From assembly GCA_039815465.1 (NCBI GenBank), contig JBCBZG010000001.1, forward strand, positions 248,001 through 312,000: 64,000 nucleotides of DNA. Reading direction: 5' to 3'. The DNA comes from Shimia_B sp039815465 (lineage in GTDB: Bacteria; Pseudomonadota; Alphaproteobacteria; Rhodobacterales; Rhodobacteraceae). The notes under the pieces were generated by a model that was not told where the DNA came from, did not search any database, and saw only the letters and a list, made by a program, of their open reading frames with translations. Positions 44,030-52,727 of this stretch are shown here, piece by piece (positions within the stretch are counted from its first letter, which is position 1; each line of letters starts with the position of its first letter). The translations under genes and the position numbers were made by a program.

Positions 44030-45250
44030 TTAAACCCGGATCAAAACACCCAAATCAGCCACATTCGTCCCGGTCGCCCCGGTCATCAGCAGCCCATTCC
44101 CAGCCTTGAGCGCCGCATAGGCATCATTATTCGCCAAAAGCGCGTTCACATCGACCTTGCGGCGCATGGTCTGCATCCGCTCTGTATCCATAACGCCGCC
44201 CGCCGCATCCGTGGGCCCGTCGCGCCCATCGGTGCCGCCTTGCAGGTAGACCCACGCCCCCCGCTCGCGCTCAAGATACAGCGCCACGCGCAGCGCAAGC
44301 TCCTGGTTGCGCCCGCCCTTGCCGTCGCCTTTGAGCTGGACCGTCGTCTCCCCCCCAAACAGGTGGATACCCGCATCCGTGCTCGCCGCCACGCGCCGCG
44401 CAGCGTCTTCCACATCGCCCGTGAGCGCGGGGGAATGTAAATGCACTGGCAGACCCGCATCCCGCGCCGCAGACGCCATCGCCATGACAGAGATCGCGTT
44501 TGACCCGATCAGCGTGTTCTCCGCCTCTGGCACATCTACCTGCGCGGGCTCTTCCGCCAGTACGTCATGAACCGCAGCCGGCACACGGCCCAAAAGCCCA
44601 TACCGCTCCAACACCGCGCGGGCCTCGGCCCGTGTGCCCAGCGGCGCCACGGTTGGGCCCGACGCAATGGCGCGCAGGTCATCACCCACCACATCTGACA
44701 GGATCAGCGCCCGCACCCGCGCGGGCGCCGCGGCGCGCAGCATCCCGCCGCCCTTGAGCCGCGACAGCGCCTGGCGCACCAGGTTCATGTCCACAATGTC
44801 AGCACCAGACGCGAGCAAAAGCTCATTCACCGCAATCTTGTCAGACAGCGTCAGCCCGTCCGCAGGCGCGGGCAAAAGCGCGGAGCCGCCCCCGGACACA
44901 AGCACCAGCACCTCACGGTTTGCTGCCTGCAAAAGCCGCTCCACCGCGAGCCCAGCGTCGAGACCGATGGCATTGGGCACCGGGTGATCGGCGGCGAACA
45001 CCTCTGCCCCGTCTACATCACGGGCGTTTTCGGGGTTGGTCACAATGATCGTGGGGCCAGGCGCAAACTGCGCACGCGCCGCAGCCGCCATGCGCATCGC
45101 CGCTTTGCCCACAGCAACGAGCGGCGTCCCATCCGCGACAGGCGCCGCCGCCAAAGCCTGCGCCACCGCTTGATAGGGGTCAGCCGCGGCAACGCCCGCG
45201 TCAAAAACGGTGCGCGCAATCGTGTGAAGGTCGGTCAAATCATGGGTCAT
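44030..45250 (-). CDS. Glycerate 2-kinase / hydroxypyruvate reductase family (MOFRL, DUF4147)
   Basis: A 406-residue cytosolic protein of the TtuD/GckA family. The N-terminal DUF4147 domain includes VLVSGGGSALLPAPADGLTLSD, and the C-terminal MOFRL part includes FGGETTVQLKGDGKGGRNQELAL and LQGGTDGRDGPTDAAGG. Members phosphorylate D-glycerate to 2-phosphoglycerate; older annotations call them hydroxypyruvate reductase. It is last in a four-gene minus-strand operon (overlaps the GntR gene by 4 bp) and would feed sugar-acid carbon into glycolysis. Confidence 0.88.
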   Translation of the reverse strand: MTHDLTDLHTIARTVFDAGVAAADPYQAVAQALAAAPVADGTPLVAVGKAAMRMAAAARAQFAPGPTIIVTNPENARDVDGAEVFAADHPVPNAIGLDAGLAVERLLQAANREVLVLVSGGGSALLPAPADGLTLSDKIAVNELLLASGADIVDMNLVRQALSRLKGGGMLRAAAPARVRALILSDVVGDDLRAIASGPTVAPLGTRAEARAVLERYGLLGRVPAAVHDVLAEEPAQVDVPEAENTLIGSNAISVMAMASAARDAGLPVHLHSPALTGDVEDAARRVAASTDAGIHLFGGETTVQLKGDGKGGRNQELALRVALYLERERGAWVYLQGGTDGRDGPTDAAGGVMDTERMQTMRRKVDVNALLANNDAYAALKAGNGLLMTGATGTNVADLGVLIRV

Positions 45251-45906
45251 AGCCAGGGGAACTGGTACTCCGCCAAAAGCTCGGTGAGCAAGGCCCGCGC
45301 GCGCTCCCGATGCGCTTTATGCACAGAAAATGCTGTTGCCTCATCGCCTGCGCGGATCGCGGCAAAGACCGCGCGGTGATCTTCGTTGGATTTCTGGGGC
45401 AATGGGCGCAAGCGCAGCGTCATCATCCGCGCCCGCCGCACCTGATCGGCATAAAGACCCGCCGCCTCCACCAGCCGCGAATTGCCAGAGGCCGCGACCA
45501 GCGCGTGGTGAAACTGATCGTCGGCCACAGCCCAGCGCGCCAGGTCGGGCTCGCCCAGCGCATCCTCCATCGCCTCGATGGCCTGCGCCATGGGCACAAG
45601 CTCCGCCGCGCTTAGCCCCCTGCGCGCGGCGGCTGCGGCTGCGGTGGCCTCCAGCGCGGTCAGAACCTCGTAGATCTCGGACATATCCGTCGGGCTCAGC
45701 CCCACGATGCGCGCGCCGCGGCGGGGCCGGATCTGAACCAGCCCCTGCGCCTCAAGCCGCGCCAACGCCTCCCGCACGGGCGTCCGCGACAGGCCCAGCC
45801 GCGCGGCAAGCTCCGCCTCTAGGTGGTCAGAGCCAGGCGGCAGGGTCGCCGAAAAGATCAGCTCGCGAAGCTCGTTCACGGCGCGGTTTGTTGCAGACAC
45901 ACTCAC
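45247..45906 (-). CDS. GntR family regulator (FCD/FadR type)
   Basis: A 219-residue regulator with a GTG start. The winged helix (LEAELAARLGLSRTPVREALARLEAQGLV) is followed by an FCD helical ligand domain (about 80-210) with the metal-site pattern D..FH and H..V. It is encoded within the sugar-acid operon and likely autoregulates it through the palindrome at 48021-48046, responding to a carboxylic-acid intermediate (inference). Confidence 0.9.
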   Translation of the reverse strand: MSVSATNRAVNELRELIFSATLPPGSDHLEAELAARLGLSRTPVREALARLEAQGLVQIRPRRGARIVGLSPTDMSEIYEVLTALEATAAAAAARRGLSAAELVPMAQAIEAMEDALGEPDLARWAVADDQFHHALVAASGNSRLVEAAGLYADQVRRARMMTLRLRPLPQKSNEDHRAVFAAIRAGDEATAFSVHKAHRERARALLTELLAEYQFPWL

Positions 45907-46916
45907 ATCGCGATCTTACGCCCTTCCGCGTGGGAACGATAGATCGCCTCTTCAACGCAGCGCACAGCCAGATAATCGCCCGCCTCATTCTCAAGCGCCG
46001 CACCGCGCACAAGGTGGTCAACCACATGGGACTGCAGCGCGTAGACGCAATCCCCGGCAAACCCCGCGTAGTCCCGTGGCTCCAACACGCGCTCCGCCCG
46101 CGCAGCCCCAAAGCCCCGCAGCGCCAGCGACCCGTCGCCCGACAGCGTCAGCGTGCCCCGGGTCCCTTCCATGAGCCCCTCGCCAAAGGTGAGACGGGGG
46201 TTGGCAGTGGGGTGATCGAGGTGACGGTTTCCGTCAAAAAGCGCGCGTGTATCGTCGCCAAACTCAAACAGGATATGGCCCGCATCCTCCCCCGCGATTA
46301 CGGGGTTCATGCGGCGCAGATCTGCATAGACCGACCGGATGGGCCCCAGCAGATAGCGGAATGTATCGACCCAGTGCACCGCCGTCTCATGGACAAGCAG
46401 CCGCGGCATCGTCTGGAAATAAGGCTGCCGCGCCAGATACGCCTCTGGCCCCTGCCCGTCCCCCGTACGCAGCCGGAACGTTACCTGATGCACATCGCCC
46501 AGGGCCCCGCTATCGATCACAGCGCGCGCGCGGCGATACCAAGGCTGAAACCGAAAGTTTTCGTGGATCACAAGCGGCACACCTACGTCTGCGGCCAAAC
46601 CTGCGAGCGCCTCACCCTCCGCGATCGAGGTCGCAAAGGGCTTTTGGCAAATGACCGCACGGGGCGCCGCAGCCAGTGCTTGTCGCACGAGCGCGTTGTG
46701 GCTGGGCGGGGGGCTCGCGATGTCGATGATGTCGAACCGCTCCGCGGCGAGCGCATCGGTGAGCGACGCATAGGCCGCGCACCCCACCGCCCGCGCTCGG
46801 TCAAGATCGGGGTCCGCGACGGCGGCGAGCGTGGTCTCCGGGTGGCGCTGCCAGGCCTCGTGGTGAAAGGCCGCGAAATAGCCCGCCCCGACCGTCAGCA
46901 CCCGGAGCGTCGTCAC
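45903..46916 (-). CDS. Gfo/Idh/MocA family oxidoreductase
   Basis: A 337-residue NAD(P)-dependent dehydrogenase with a GTG start. The Rossmann segment is unusual at the N-terminus (VLTVGAGYFAAFHHEAW). The conserved catalytic-loop lysine appears as CQKPFATS, where most relatives have EKP, so the Glu is replaced by Gln. A C-terminal alpha/beta domain follows. It probably oxidises or reduces a sugar or polyol acid in this pathway. It overlaps both neighbours by 4 bp. Confidence 0.85.
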   Translation of the reverse strand: MTTLRVLTVGAGYFAAFHHEAWQRHPETTLAAVADPDLDRARAVGCAAYASLTDALAAERFDIIDIASPPPSHNALVRQALAAAPRAVICQKPFATSIAEGEALAGLAADVGVPLVIHENFRFQPWYRRARAVIDSGALGDVHQVTFRLRTGDGQGPEAYLARQPYFQTMPRLLVHETAVHWVDTFRYLLGPIRSVYADLRRMNPVIAGEDAGHILFEFGDDTRALFDGNRHLDHPTANPRLTFGEGLMEGTRGTLTLSGDGSLALRGFGAARAERVLEPRDYAGFAGDCVYALQSHVVDHLVRGAALENEAGDYLAVRCVEEAIYRSHAEGRKIAM

Positions 46917-47992
46917 AGCGCGCGGCCCACCGCGGCGGCCACGTCTTGCGTGCCCGCCGTGCCGCCCAAATCGCGGGTCAACACGGTGCCGTCTGCGATC
47001 ACACGGTCAACGGCGGCCTGCAGACGCGCGGCGTCTTCTATCGCGGCGGGCAGATCGTGGAGCTGCCCCAACCAATCCAGCATCATCGCCCCCGACAAAA
47101 TCATCGCCATCGGGTTGGCAAGCCCCTGCCCGGCAATATCCGGCGCCGTCCCGTGGCAGGGCTGGAACACGGCATGATTGTCCCCAATGTCGGCACTGGG
47201 CGCGAGGCCAAGCCCGCCCATGAGGCCCGCCCCAAGGTCGCTCAGGATGTCGCCAAACATGTTCTCCGTGACCATCACGTCGAACCGCTCCGGCTGGCCC
47301 ACCATCCACAGCGCCACGGCGTCAACATAACCGTAATCCGCCGCGATACCTGGGTGCTGGGCGGCGATTTCGTCAAAGATCCCGCGGAAATAGGCAAACG
47401 CGCGAAAGACATTGGCCTTATCCACACACATCACCCGCCCAGGCCCACGCCCCGCGGCCTTGCGCTGCGCCGCCAGGCGGAAGGCGAACGTGAAGAGCTT
47501 TTCGCTCACCGCCCGCGTGATGCGCATCGTCTCCCGCGCTTCGCTATGGCTCACCTCGCCCGCGCCCTTCGTGAAAAACAGCCCCTCCGTACTTTCGCGC
47601 ACCAGCACGAAGTCGAGCGCCTGCGTCTCGGCCACTTTGAGCGGGCTGGGCTGGCCGGGCACGATGCGCACCGGGCGCACCCCGGCATAGAGATCAAGCT
47701 CCATCCGGATGTCGATCTGCGGCACGATCTCCGTTCCGTCGGGGTAGCGGATATGGGGCAGCCCCATAGCGCTGAGCAGGATCGCATCCGCCGCCCGCGC
47801 CCGCGCGAGCGAGGCCGCTGGCAGCGCCGCACCGGTATCGGCGTAGCATTGCGCGCCCGCAGGCAGCGTCTCAAACGCCAAATCGTACCCGCGCCCTTGC
47901 GTGAGTTGGGTCAGCAGGTCTAGCGTCGGTGTCGTGATCTCTGGGCCGATGCCGTCCCCATCAAAGACGGCAATATCGAAAGTGCGAGGCAT
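46913..47992 (-). CDS. Isocitrate/isopropylmalate dehydrogenase family enzyme (tartrate-dehydrogenase-like)
   Basis: A 359-residue beta-decarboxylating dehydrogenase. Family landmarks are FDGDGIGPEI near the N-terminus, VRPVRIVPG with the substrate Arg, a VDKANVFRAF block, the metal ligands in MVTENMFGDILSDLGAGLMGGLG, and the NAD-site FQPCHGTAPDIAGQGLANPMA. In a sugar-acid setting a tartrate or malate-type substrate is more likely than isopropylmalate (inference; leucine genes are absent). It is the first gene of the minus-strand operon. Confidence 0.88.
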   Translation of the reverse strand: MPRTFDIAVFDGDGIGPEITTPTLDLLTQLTQGRGYDLAFETLPAGAQCYADTGAALPAASLARARAADAILLSAMGLPHIRYPDGTEIVPQIDIRMELDLYAGVRPVRIVPGQPSPLKVAETQALDFVLVRESTEGLFFTKGAGEVSHSEARETMRITRAVSEKLFTFAFRLAAQRKAAGRGPGRVMCVDKANVFRAFAYFRGIFDEIAAQHPGIAADYGYVDAVALWMVGQPERFDVMVTENMFGDILSDLGAGLMGGLGLAPSADIGDNHAVFQPCHGTAPDIAGQGLANPMAMILSGAMMLDWLGQLHDLPAAIEDAARLQAAVDRVIADGTVLTRDLGGTAGTQDVAAAVGRAL

Positions 47993-48020
47993 GGATGAGC
48001 GTCCTGAGTTGACGGGCTGT

Positions 48021-48046
48021 TAATGTATACGTTAACAGATACATTA
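48021..48046. promoter_or_regulatory. Palindromic operator between divergent sugar-acid operons
   Basis: TAATGTAT (48021-48028) and ATACATTA (48039-48046) are perfect 8-bp inverted arms around ACGTTAACAG. The local GTATAC and GTTAAC cores resemble GntR/FCD operators. It lies 29 bp upstream of the dehydrogenase start and 27 bp upstream of the ABM gene, so one dimer could control both operons. It is an A+T-rich island in GC-rich DNA. Confidence 0.65.
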
Positions 48047-48072
48047 TCCGAGAGCAATGCGGGAGACGCGAA

Positions 48073-48363
48073 ATGTACGCGGTGGTCGTGACATTCAAAA
48101 TAGACCCCAGCGCAGCGGCGGCGTTCGAACCGCTGATGCGCGCCAACGCGGCGACCTCGCTCGCCGATGAACCGCTCTGCCATCGCTTCGATGTCTGCAC
48201 CGACCCCGCCCGCCCGGGGGAGGTGTTTCTCTATGAACTCTACGCAGACGCCGCAGCGTTTCAGGTGCATCTCGACAGCCCCCATTTCCAGGCCTTCGAC
48301 GCTGCCACGCGCGACATGATCCTCGACAAAGACGTCCGCACCTACGCGCAGGTCGCGCCATGA
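48073..48363 (+). CDS. Antibiotic biosynthesis monooxygenase (ABM) domain protein
   Basis: A 96-residue dimeric alpha/beta ferredoxin-like protein. It starts MYAVVVTFKIDP, has CHRFDVCTDPARPGEVFLYELY in the middle and FQVHLDSPHFQAF near the end, all typical of the YgiN/ABM family. Members act as cofactor-free monooxygenases or isomerases, and many remain undefined. First gene of the plus-strand sugar-acid operon; overlaps the next by 4 bp. Confidence 0.87.
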   Translation: MYAVVVTFKIDPSAAAAFEPLMRANAATSLADEPLCHRFDVCTDPARPGEVFLYELYADAAAFQVHLDSPHFQAFDAATRDMILDKDVRTYAQVAP

Positions 48364-49151
48364 CCTGGCGCGTTTACGCCGTCAAATACGCCGACCGAAA
48401 CGCGCGCACGCGCGCCGACAGCTTTATATTCGACGACAACCACGACCAGCCCCACGCCATGGATTACTTCATCTGGGTGCTGGAACGGGACGGGCGCCGC
48501 ATCCTCGTCGATACGGGCTATGACGCGGCAGAGGCCGCCGCGCGCGACCGCCCCATCGCACGCGACCCGCGGGAGGCGCTCGCGCCGCTCGGCATCGACG
48601 CAGAGGCGGTGGATGAGGTCATCGTCACTCACCTGCACTACGATCACGCGGGTGGGCTGCACCTGTTTCCCAACGCAACACTCCACCTGCAAACGGCGGA
48701 GATGGCCTACGCCACAGGCCCCTGCATGTGCCACGACGTGCTCAACATGCCATTCACAGCCGACCATATCTGCGAGGCGGTCAAACGGCTCTACGCTGGG
48801 CGCGTGATCTTTCACGATGGGGATGGCGAGGTCGCCGACGGCGTCACTGTCCACCGCATCGGCGGGCACTCTCGCGGGCTTCAAGCCGTACGCGTCCTGA
48901 CCGACGCGGGCTGGCTGTGCCTCGCCTCAGACGCCGCGCATTACTACGAAAACGCCTACGCGCGGAAACCCTTTCCCATCGTTGTCGATCTTGAGGACAT
49001 GATGTCGGGCTTTGACACCATCGCCCGGCTCGCCTCCCGCCCCGGGCTCATCATTCCCGGCCACGACCCGCTCGTGCGCCGCTACTTCCCCGAAACGCAC
49101 CCAGGCATCCACCGCCTGGACCAAGGACCCACCCAGGAGCCCGACAGATGA
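48360..49151 (+). CDS. Metallo-beta-lactamase fold hydrolase (AHL-lactonase-like)
   Basis: A 263-residue zinc hydrolase. The HxHxDH motif is HLHYDH at residues 91-96, with a later metal ligand region GGHSRGLQAVRV, an SDAAHYYEN block and a C-terminal PGHDPLV. It is similar to N-acyl-homoserine-lactone lactonases. In this operon hydrolysis of a sugar lactone is as likely as quorum quenching (inference). It overlaps both neighbours by 4 bp. Confidence 0.87.
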   Translation: MTWRVYAVKYADRNARTRADSFIFDDNHDQPHAMDYFIWVLERDGRRILVDTGYDAAEAAARDRPIARDPREALAPLGIDAEAVDEVIVTHLHYDHAGGLHLFPNATLHLQTAEMAYATGPCMCHDVLNMPFTADHICEAVKRLYAGRVIFHDGDGEVADGVTVHRIGGHSRGLQAVRVLTDAGWLCLASDAAHYYENAYARKPFPIVVDLEDMMSGFDTIARLASRPGLIIPGHDPLVRRYFPETHPGIHRLDQGPTQEPDR

Positions 49152-50350
49152 AAATCGGCGTCATCGCAGACGACTTCACCGGCGCCTCAGACATCGCGCT
49201 GACCCTGGCCGAAGGCGGCATGCCGACAGAACAATATGTAGGCATCCCCACCGGCCCCAGCACGGCGGAGGCCGCCGTCGTGTCGCTCAAATGCCGGACC
49301 ATCCCCGCAAAGGAGGCCATCGCCCTGGCCAACGCCGCCTGCGACTGGCTCCTTGCGCAAGGCGCGGCCCACATAATTTACAAAGTGTGCTCCACCTTCG
49401 ATTCCACCCCCGCCGGCAATATCGGCCCCGTGACAGAGGCGCTCGCCACCAAGATGGGGGCGCGCCACGTGCTCGTCTGCCCGGCCTTCCCGGAAAATGG
49501 GCGCTCGGTCTACCAAGGCACGCTTTTTGTGGGGGACGTGCCGCTCAACGAAAGCGGGATGCAGGATCACCCGCTCACCCCCATGACCGACGCCGATCTG
49601 CGCCGGGTGCTGGCAGGGCAAAGCCGCGGGAGCGTCCACCACATCCCCGCCGCGACCGTGTGGCAGGGCGCCTCCGCGCTCCGCATTGCTATTGCAGCGC
49701 TGCCGCCGGGCCAGATCATCGTGGATGCCGTGCGGGACGACGACCTTCACACCATTGCGGGCGCTGCCACGGCGCTTATGACGGGCGGATCGGGCATCGC
49801 GCTGGGTCTGCCCCGCGTGCTGGGCTTTGCGCCGCGCCCCAGCGCGTGGACCAGCGACGCAGGGCCCGCCGCGATCCTGTCGGGATCCTGTTCCCGCGCG
49901 ACGCGGGCGCAGGTCGCGCGCTACACGGGCCCCAAGCGGGAGATCACAGCAGAAGACGTCCTAGACGGCACCGTGACCCCGGCCGCGCTTGCCGCCTGGG
50001 CGCGCGACCAGGCGGCACCCGCCCTCCTCTACTCCTCCGCCGACCCGGCGGTCGTCGCCGCAGCCCAACGCGCACACGGGACCGAGCGCGTCGCCACCGC
50101 AATCGAGACCTGCCACGCCGCCACCGCCCGCGCGCTCGTGGGTCAAGGCGTGACCCGGCTCATCGTCGCGGGGGGGGAGACCTCGGGCGCCGTGGTGGAG
50201 GCACTCGCCCCAAGCGGCTTTGCCATCGGCCCGCGCATTGCCGCAGGCGTGCCCGCGCTCAGGTCCCTCGACACCGGGCTTGCGCTCGCCCTGAAATCTG
50301 GGAATTTCGGCGGGCCCGACTTTTTTGCAGAAGCGTTGGATATCCTGTGA
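49148..50350 (+). CDS. Four-carbon acid sugar kinase family protein (DUF1537, OtnK-like)
   Basis: A 400-residue kinase. The N-terminal DUF1537 domain opens IGVIADDFTGASDIALTLAEGG and contains YKVCSTFDSTPAGNIGPV. The C-terminal nucleotide-binding part has LIVAGGETSGAVVEAL and LALKSGNFGGPDFF. Known members phosphorylate 3-oxo-tetronates, threonate, erythronate or 3-oxo-isoapionate. The usual partners (aldolase/decarboxylase OtnC, isomerase OtnI, PdxA2) are not present in this window. Confidence 0.9.
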   Translation: MKIGVIADDFTGASDIALTLAEGGMPTEQYVGIPTGPSTAEAAVVSLKCRTIPAKEAIALANAACDWLLAQGAAHIIYKVCSTFDSTPAGNIGPVTEALATKMGARHVLVCPAFPENGRSVYQGTLFVGDVPLNESGMQDHPLTPMTDADLRRVLAGQSRGSVHHIPAATVWQGASALRIAIAALPPGQIIVDAVRDDDLHTIAGAATALMTGGSGIALGLPRVLGFAPRPSAWTSDAGPAAILSGSCSRATRAQVARYTGPKREITAEDVLDGTVTPAALAAWARDQAAPALLYSSADPAVVAAAQRAHGTERVATAIETCHAATARALVGQGVTRLIVAGGETSGAVVEALAPSGFAIGPRIAAGVPALRSLDTGLALALKSGNFGGPDFFAEALDIL

Positions 50351-51015
50351 CCCCCTTCACCCGATACGCGATCTACTTCACTTGCCCGCCGGGCCCACTG
50401 GCAGAGCGCGGCGCCGATTGGCTGGGCTGGGACGTGGCCACTGGCACAGCCCGCGATCAAGACGCCGACCTTGCCACGCTGACCGAGACGCCGCGCAAAT
50501 ATGGATTCCACGGCACGCTGAAACCGCCCATGCGCCTGGCCGAGGGCCGCACAGCGTCTGAGCTTATGGCGGCGGCCCGCGACCTCGCCGCCCGCCACAC
50601 GCCCTTTACCATCGACCTGGGCGTCACCGCCTTGGGCCGGTTCCTCGCGCTCACGCCCGTGACACCCTCGGACCCGCTCCAAACCCTCGCCTCCGCCTGC
50701 GTGACGGAGCTTGACCCCTTTCGCGCCCCCCCGACGGAGGCTGAGCTCGCCAAACGCCGCAAGGCCCGCCTGACGCCGGAGCAGGAGAATAACCTGGTCG
50801 CCTGGGGCTACCCCTATGTGCACGACGCGTTCCGGTTTCACATGACCCTGACCGGCCCTTTGGATGACGCAGCCCGACAGGACGCGCAGTCACTCGCCAC
50901 GTCCCATTTTGCACCCGCGCTGACCGCCCCGGCCCCGGTTGACGCCATCACGCTCTGCGGGGAACGCCCGGACGGGCGGTTTCAGGAAATCGAGCGCATA
51001 GTGCTTAGCGGCTAG
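50347..51015 (+). CDS. DUF1045 family protein, 2H-phosphoesterase-like
   Basis: A 222-residue protein with a GTG start overlapping the kinase stop. Two HxTx signatures, HGTL (residue 55) and HMTL (residue 165), are the hallmark of the 2H phosphoesterase fold, and the family is usually found in phosphonate (phn) operons. Here no phosphonate genes are nearby and it is coupled to a sugar-acid kinase, so it may process a phosphorylated or cyclic intermediate (inference). Its stop lies 2 bp from the converging ThDP-enzyme stop. Confidence 0.8.
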   Translation: MTPFTRYAIYFTCPPGPLAERGADWLGWDVATGTARDQDADLATLTETPRKYGFHGTLKPPMRLAEGRTASELMAAARDLAARHTPFTIDLGVTALGRFLALTPVTPSDPLQTLASACVTELDPFRAPPTEAELAKRRKARLTPEQENNLVAWGYPYVHDAFRFHMTLTGPLDDAARQDAQSLATSHFAPALTAPAPVDAITLCGERPDGRFQEIERIVLSG

Positions 51016-51017
51016 GC

Positions 51018-52661
51018 TCAGCCACGCTCCAACGCTGCCGCGCGAATGCTCGACAGCGTGGCGGCAGGCGAAATCGCCTCCTCTGACACCCAAAGCTCAA
51101 TCACCGCGCCAGTGGGCGAGGCAAGCGCCTCCGTAAACGCTGGCTCAAAATCCACCGTCTCTGTGACCCGCGCGGCATGAAACCCATAGGCCCGCGCCAA
51201 AGCGCAGAAATCCGGGTTTTCAAGCGCCGTGCCAGAGACACGCGCGGGGTATTCGCGCTCCTGGTGCATGCGGATCGTGCCATAGATGCCGTTGTTGACC
51301 ACAATTATCACCGGGCGCGCGCCCGACTGCATGGCCGTCCCAAGCTCTGCGCAAGTCATCTGAAAATCCCCGTCGCCTGCCATGCAGACCACCTGCCGAT
51401 CCGGCTGGGCGATCTTTGCGGCGATAGCGGCGGGGATGCCGTAGCCCATGGCCCCCGATTGCGGCGCCAAAAGCCGCTGCGCCGGGCCAAAACGGAAAAA
51501 CCGGTTCGTCCAGACTGCGAAATTCCCGGCGCCGTTGGTCAGGATCGCGTCACGTGCCAGGGTGTCCTGCATCACCTCCACCACGGCCCGCATATCGACG
51601 CCGCCCGGCTGTGGCGCAGCGCTTAGGCTCTGCTCATAGCTTTCCCGCGCCGCTGCCGCCCACGGGGCAGGCCCCGCCACGGGCTCAAGCGCGGCCACCA
51701 CCGCCCCAGGATGCGCGTGCACACCAAGCGCAGGCTGGTAGATCTTCCCCAGCTCCCGGTCGGAGGCATGGACATGCAGCAGCTCCTGCGCCGGGCATGG
51801 CGCATCAAAGAGCGTGTATCCCCCCGTCGTCATCTCCCCAAATCGAACACCAAGCGCCAGGATCACATCCGCCTGGGTGATAAGCTCCCGCACCTGCGGC
51901 GTCATGCCGACCCCGGCCACACCCGCGAAAGACGGCTGATGGTGGTCTAGCAGATCATGAAAGCGAAACGCCGTGAGCGCGGGCACGGACGACACCGCCA
52001 GCCAGCCGCGCAGCGCATCACGGTCCGAGCCCGTCCACCCGCCCCCACCCGCGATCACCAGCGGACGCTCCGCCGCGCTGAGCCGCGCGTGGATCGCGCC
52101 CAGCGTCGCGGGCGCAGCAGCGGGGCGGGCATGGGCGGCGGGCCCGGCCAACGGCGCGACCTCCACCTCTTCGACGAGCATATCCTCGGGCAGCGCGATG
52201 ACGACGGGCCCTGGGCGCCCGGTTGTGGCGACCGCCCAGGCGCGCGCGAGCACCTCTGGAATGCGGGCCGCGTCATCGATCTCCGTCACCCACTTGGCGA
52301 CCGTGCCAAACATGGCGCGGTAGTCGACCTCCTGAAAGGCCTCCCGGTCGCGCATCCAGCGCGCGATCTGACCGACGAAAAGGATCATCGGGACGGAGCC
52401 CTGCATGGCCGAATGCACCCCAATGGCCGCATTGGTGGCCCCGGGTCCGCGCGTGACCATGCAGATGCCCGGTGCCCCCGTCAGCTGCCCCCACGCGCAG
52501 GCCATGAACGCCGCGCCGCCCTCGTGCCGGGCGACCGTGAGCGTGATGGGGCTGTCATGGAGCGCATCGAGCACCGCGAGGTAGCTTTCCCCCGGCACAC
52601 CAAACGCGCGCGCCACACCCAACCCTTCTAGGCTTTTGACCAGTAACGCCCCGGCATGCAT
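51018..52661 (-). CDS. ThDP-dependent enzyme of the acetolactate synthase family
   Basis: A 547-residue protein with three domains typical of acetohydroxyacid synthase-like enzymes. The N-terminal Pyr domain contains the activating Glu in VARHEGGAAFMA. A central domain follows (PLVIAGGGGWTGSD). The C-terminal domain carries the ThDP-Mg motif GDGDFQMTCAELGTAMQ...NN. Candidates include acetolactate synthase, glyoxylate carboligase or a benzoylformate-type decarboxylase; the ilvN small subunit is absent. A link to the neighbouring glycerate kinase would suit a carboligase making tartronate semialdehyde (inference). Confidence 0.88.
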   Translation of the reverse strand: MHAGALLVKSLEGLGVARAFGVPGESYLAVLDALHDSPITLTVARHEGGAAFMACAWGQLTGAPGICMVTRGPGATNAAIGVHSAMQGSVPMILFVGQIARWMRDREAFQEVDYRAMFGTVAKWVTEIDDAARIPEVLARAWAVATTGRPGPVVIALPEDMLVEEVEVAPLAGPAAHARPAAAPATLGAIHARLSAAERPLVIAGGGGWTGSDRDALRGWLAVSSVPALTAFRFHDLLDHHQPSFAGVAGVGMTPQVRELITQADVILALGVRFGEMTTGGYTLFDAPCPAQELLHVHASDRELGKIYQPALGVHAHPGAVVAALEPVAGPAPWAAAARESYEQSLSAAPQPGGVDMRAVVEVMQDTLARDAILTNGAGNFAVWTNRFFRFGPAQRLLAPQSGAMGYGIPAAIAAKIAQPDRQVVCMAGDGDFQMTCAELGTAMQSGARPVIIVVNNGIYGTIRMHQEREYPARVSGTALENPDFCALARAYGFHAARVTETVDFEPAFTEALASPTGAVIELWVSEEAISPAATLSSIRAAALERG

Positions 52662-52727
52662 AGACCGCCCTCCCCCGTTTCGCGCACCCTGCGCTAGGCG
52701 CGCGCGTGCGGCAAGCGCGAAGGCTGC

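Noticed and set aside
45330..47177. A 615-codon plus-strand open frame across the GntR, Gfo/Idh/MocA and dehydrogenase genes
   Set aside because: It spans three well-supported genes on the other strand and is dominated by Arg, Pro and Ala.
49012..51015. A 667-codon open frame suggesting a giant fusion ending in the DUF1045 protein
   Set aside because: Its first two thirds run out of frame through the MBL and DUF1537 genes and are Arg-rich. Only the final 222 codons from GTG 50347 are a real protein.
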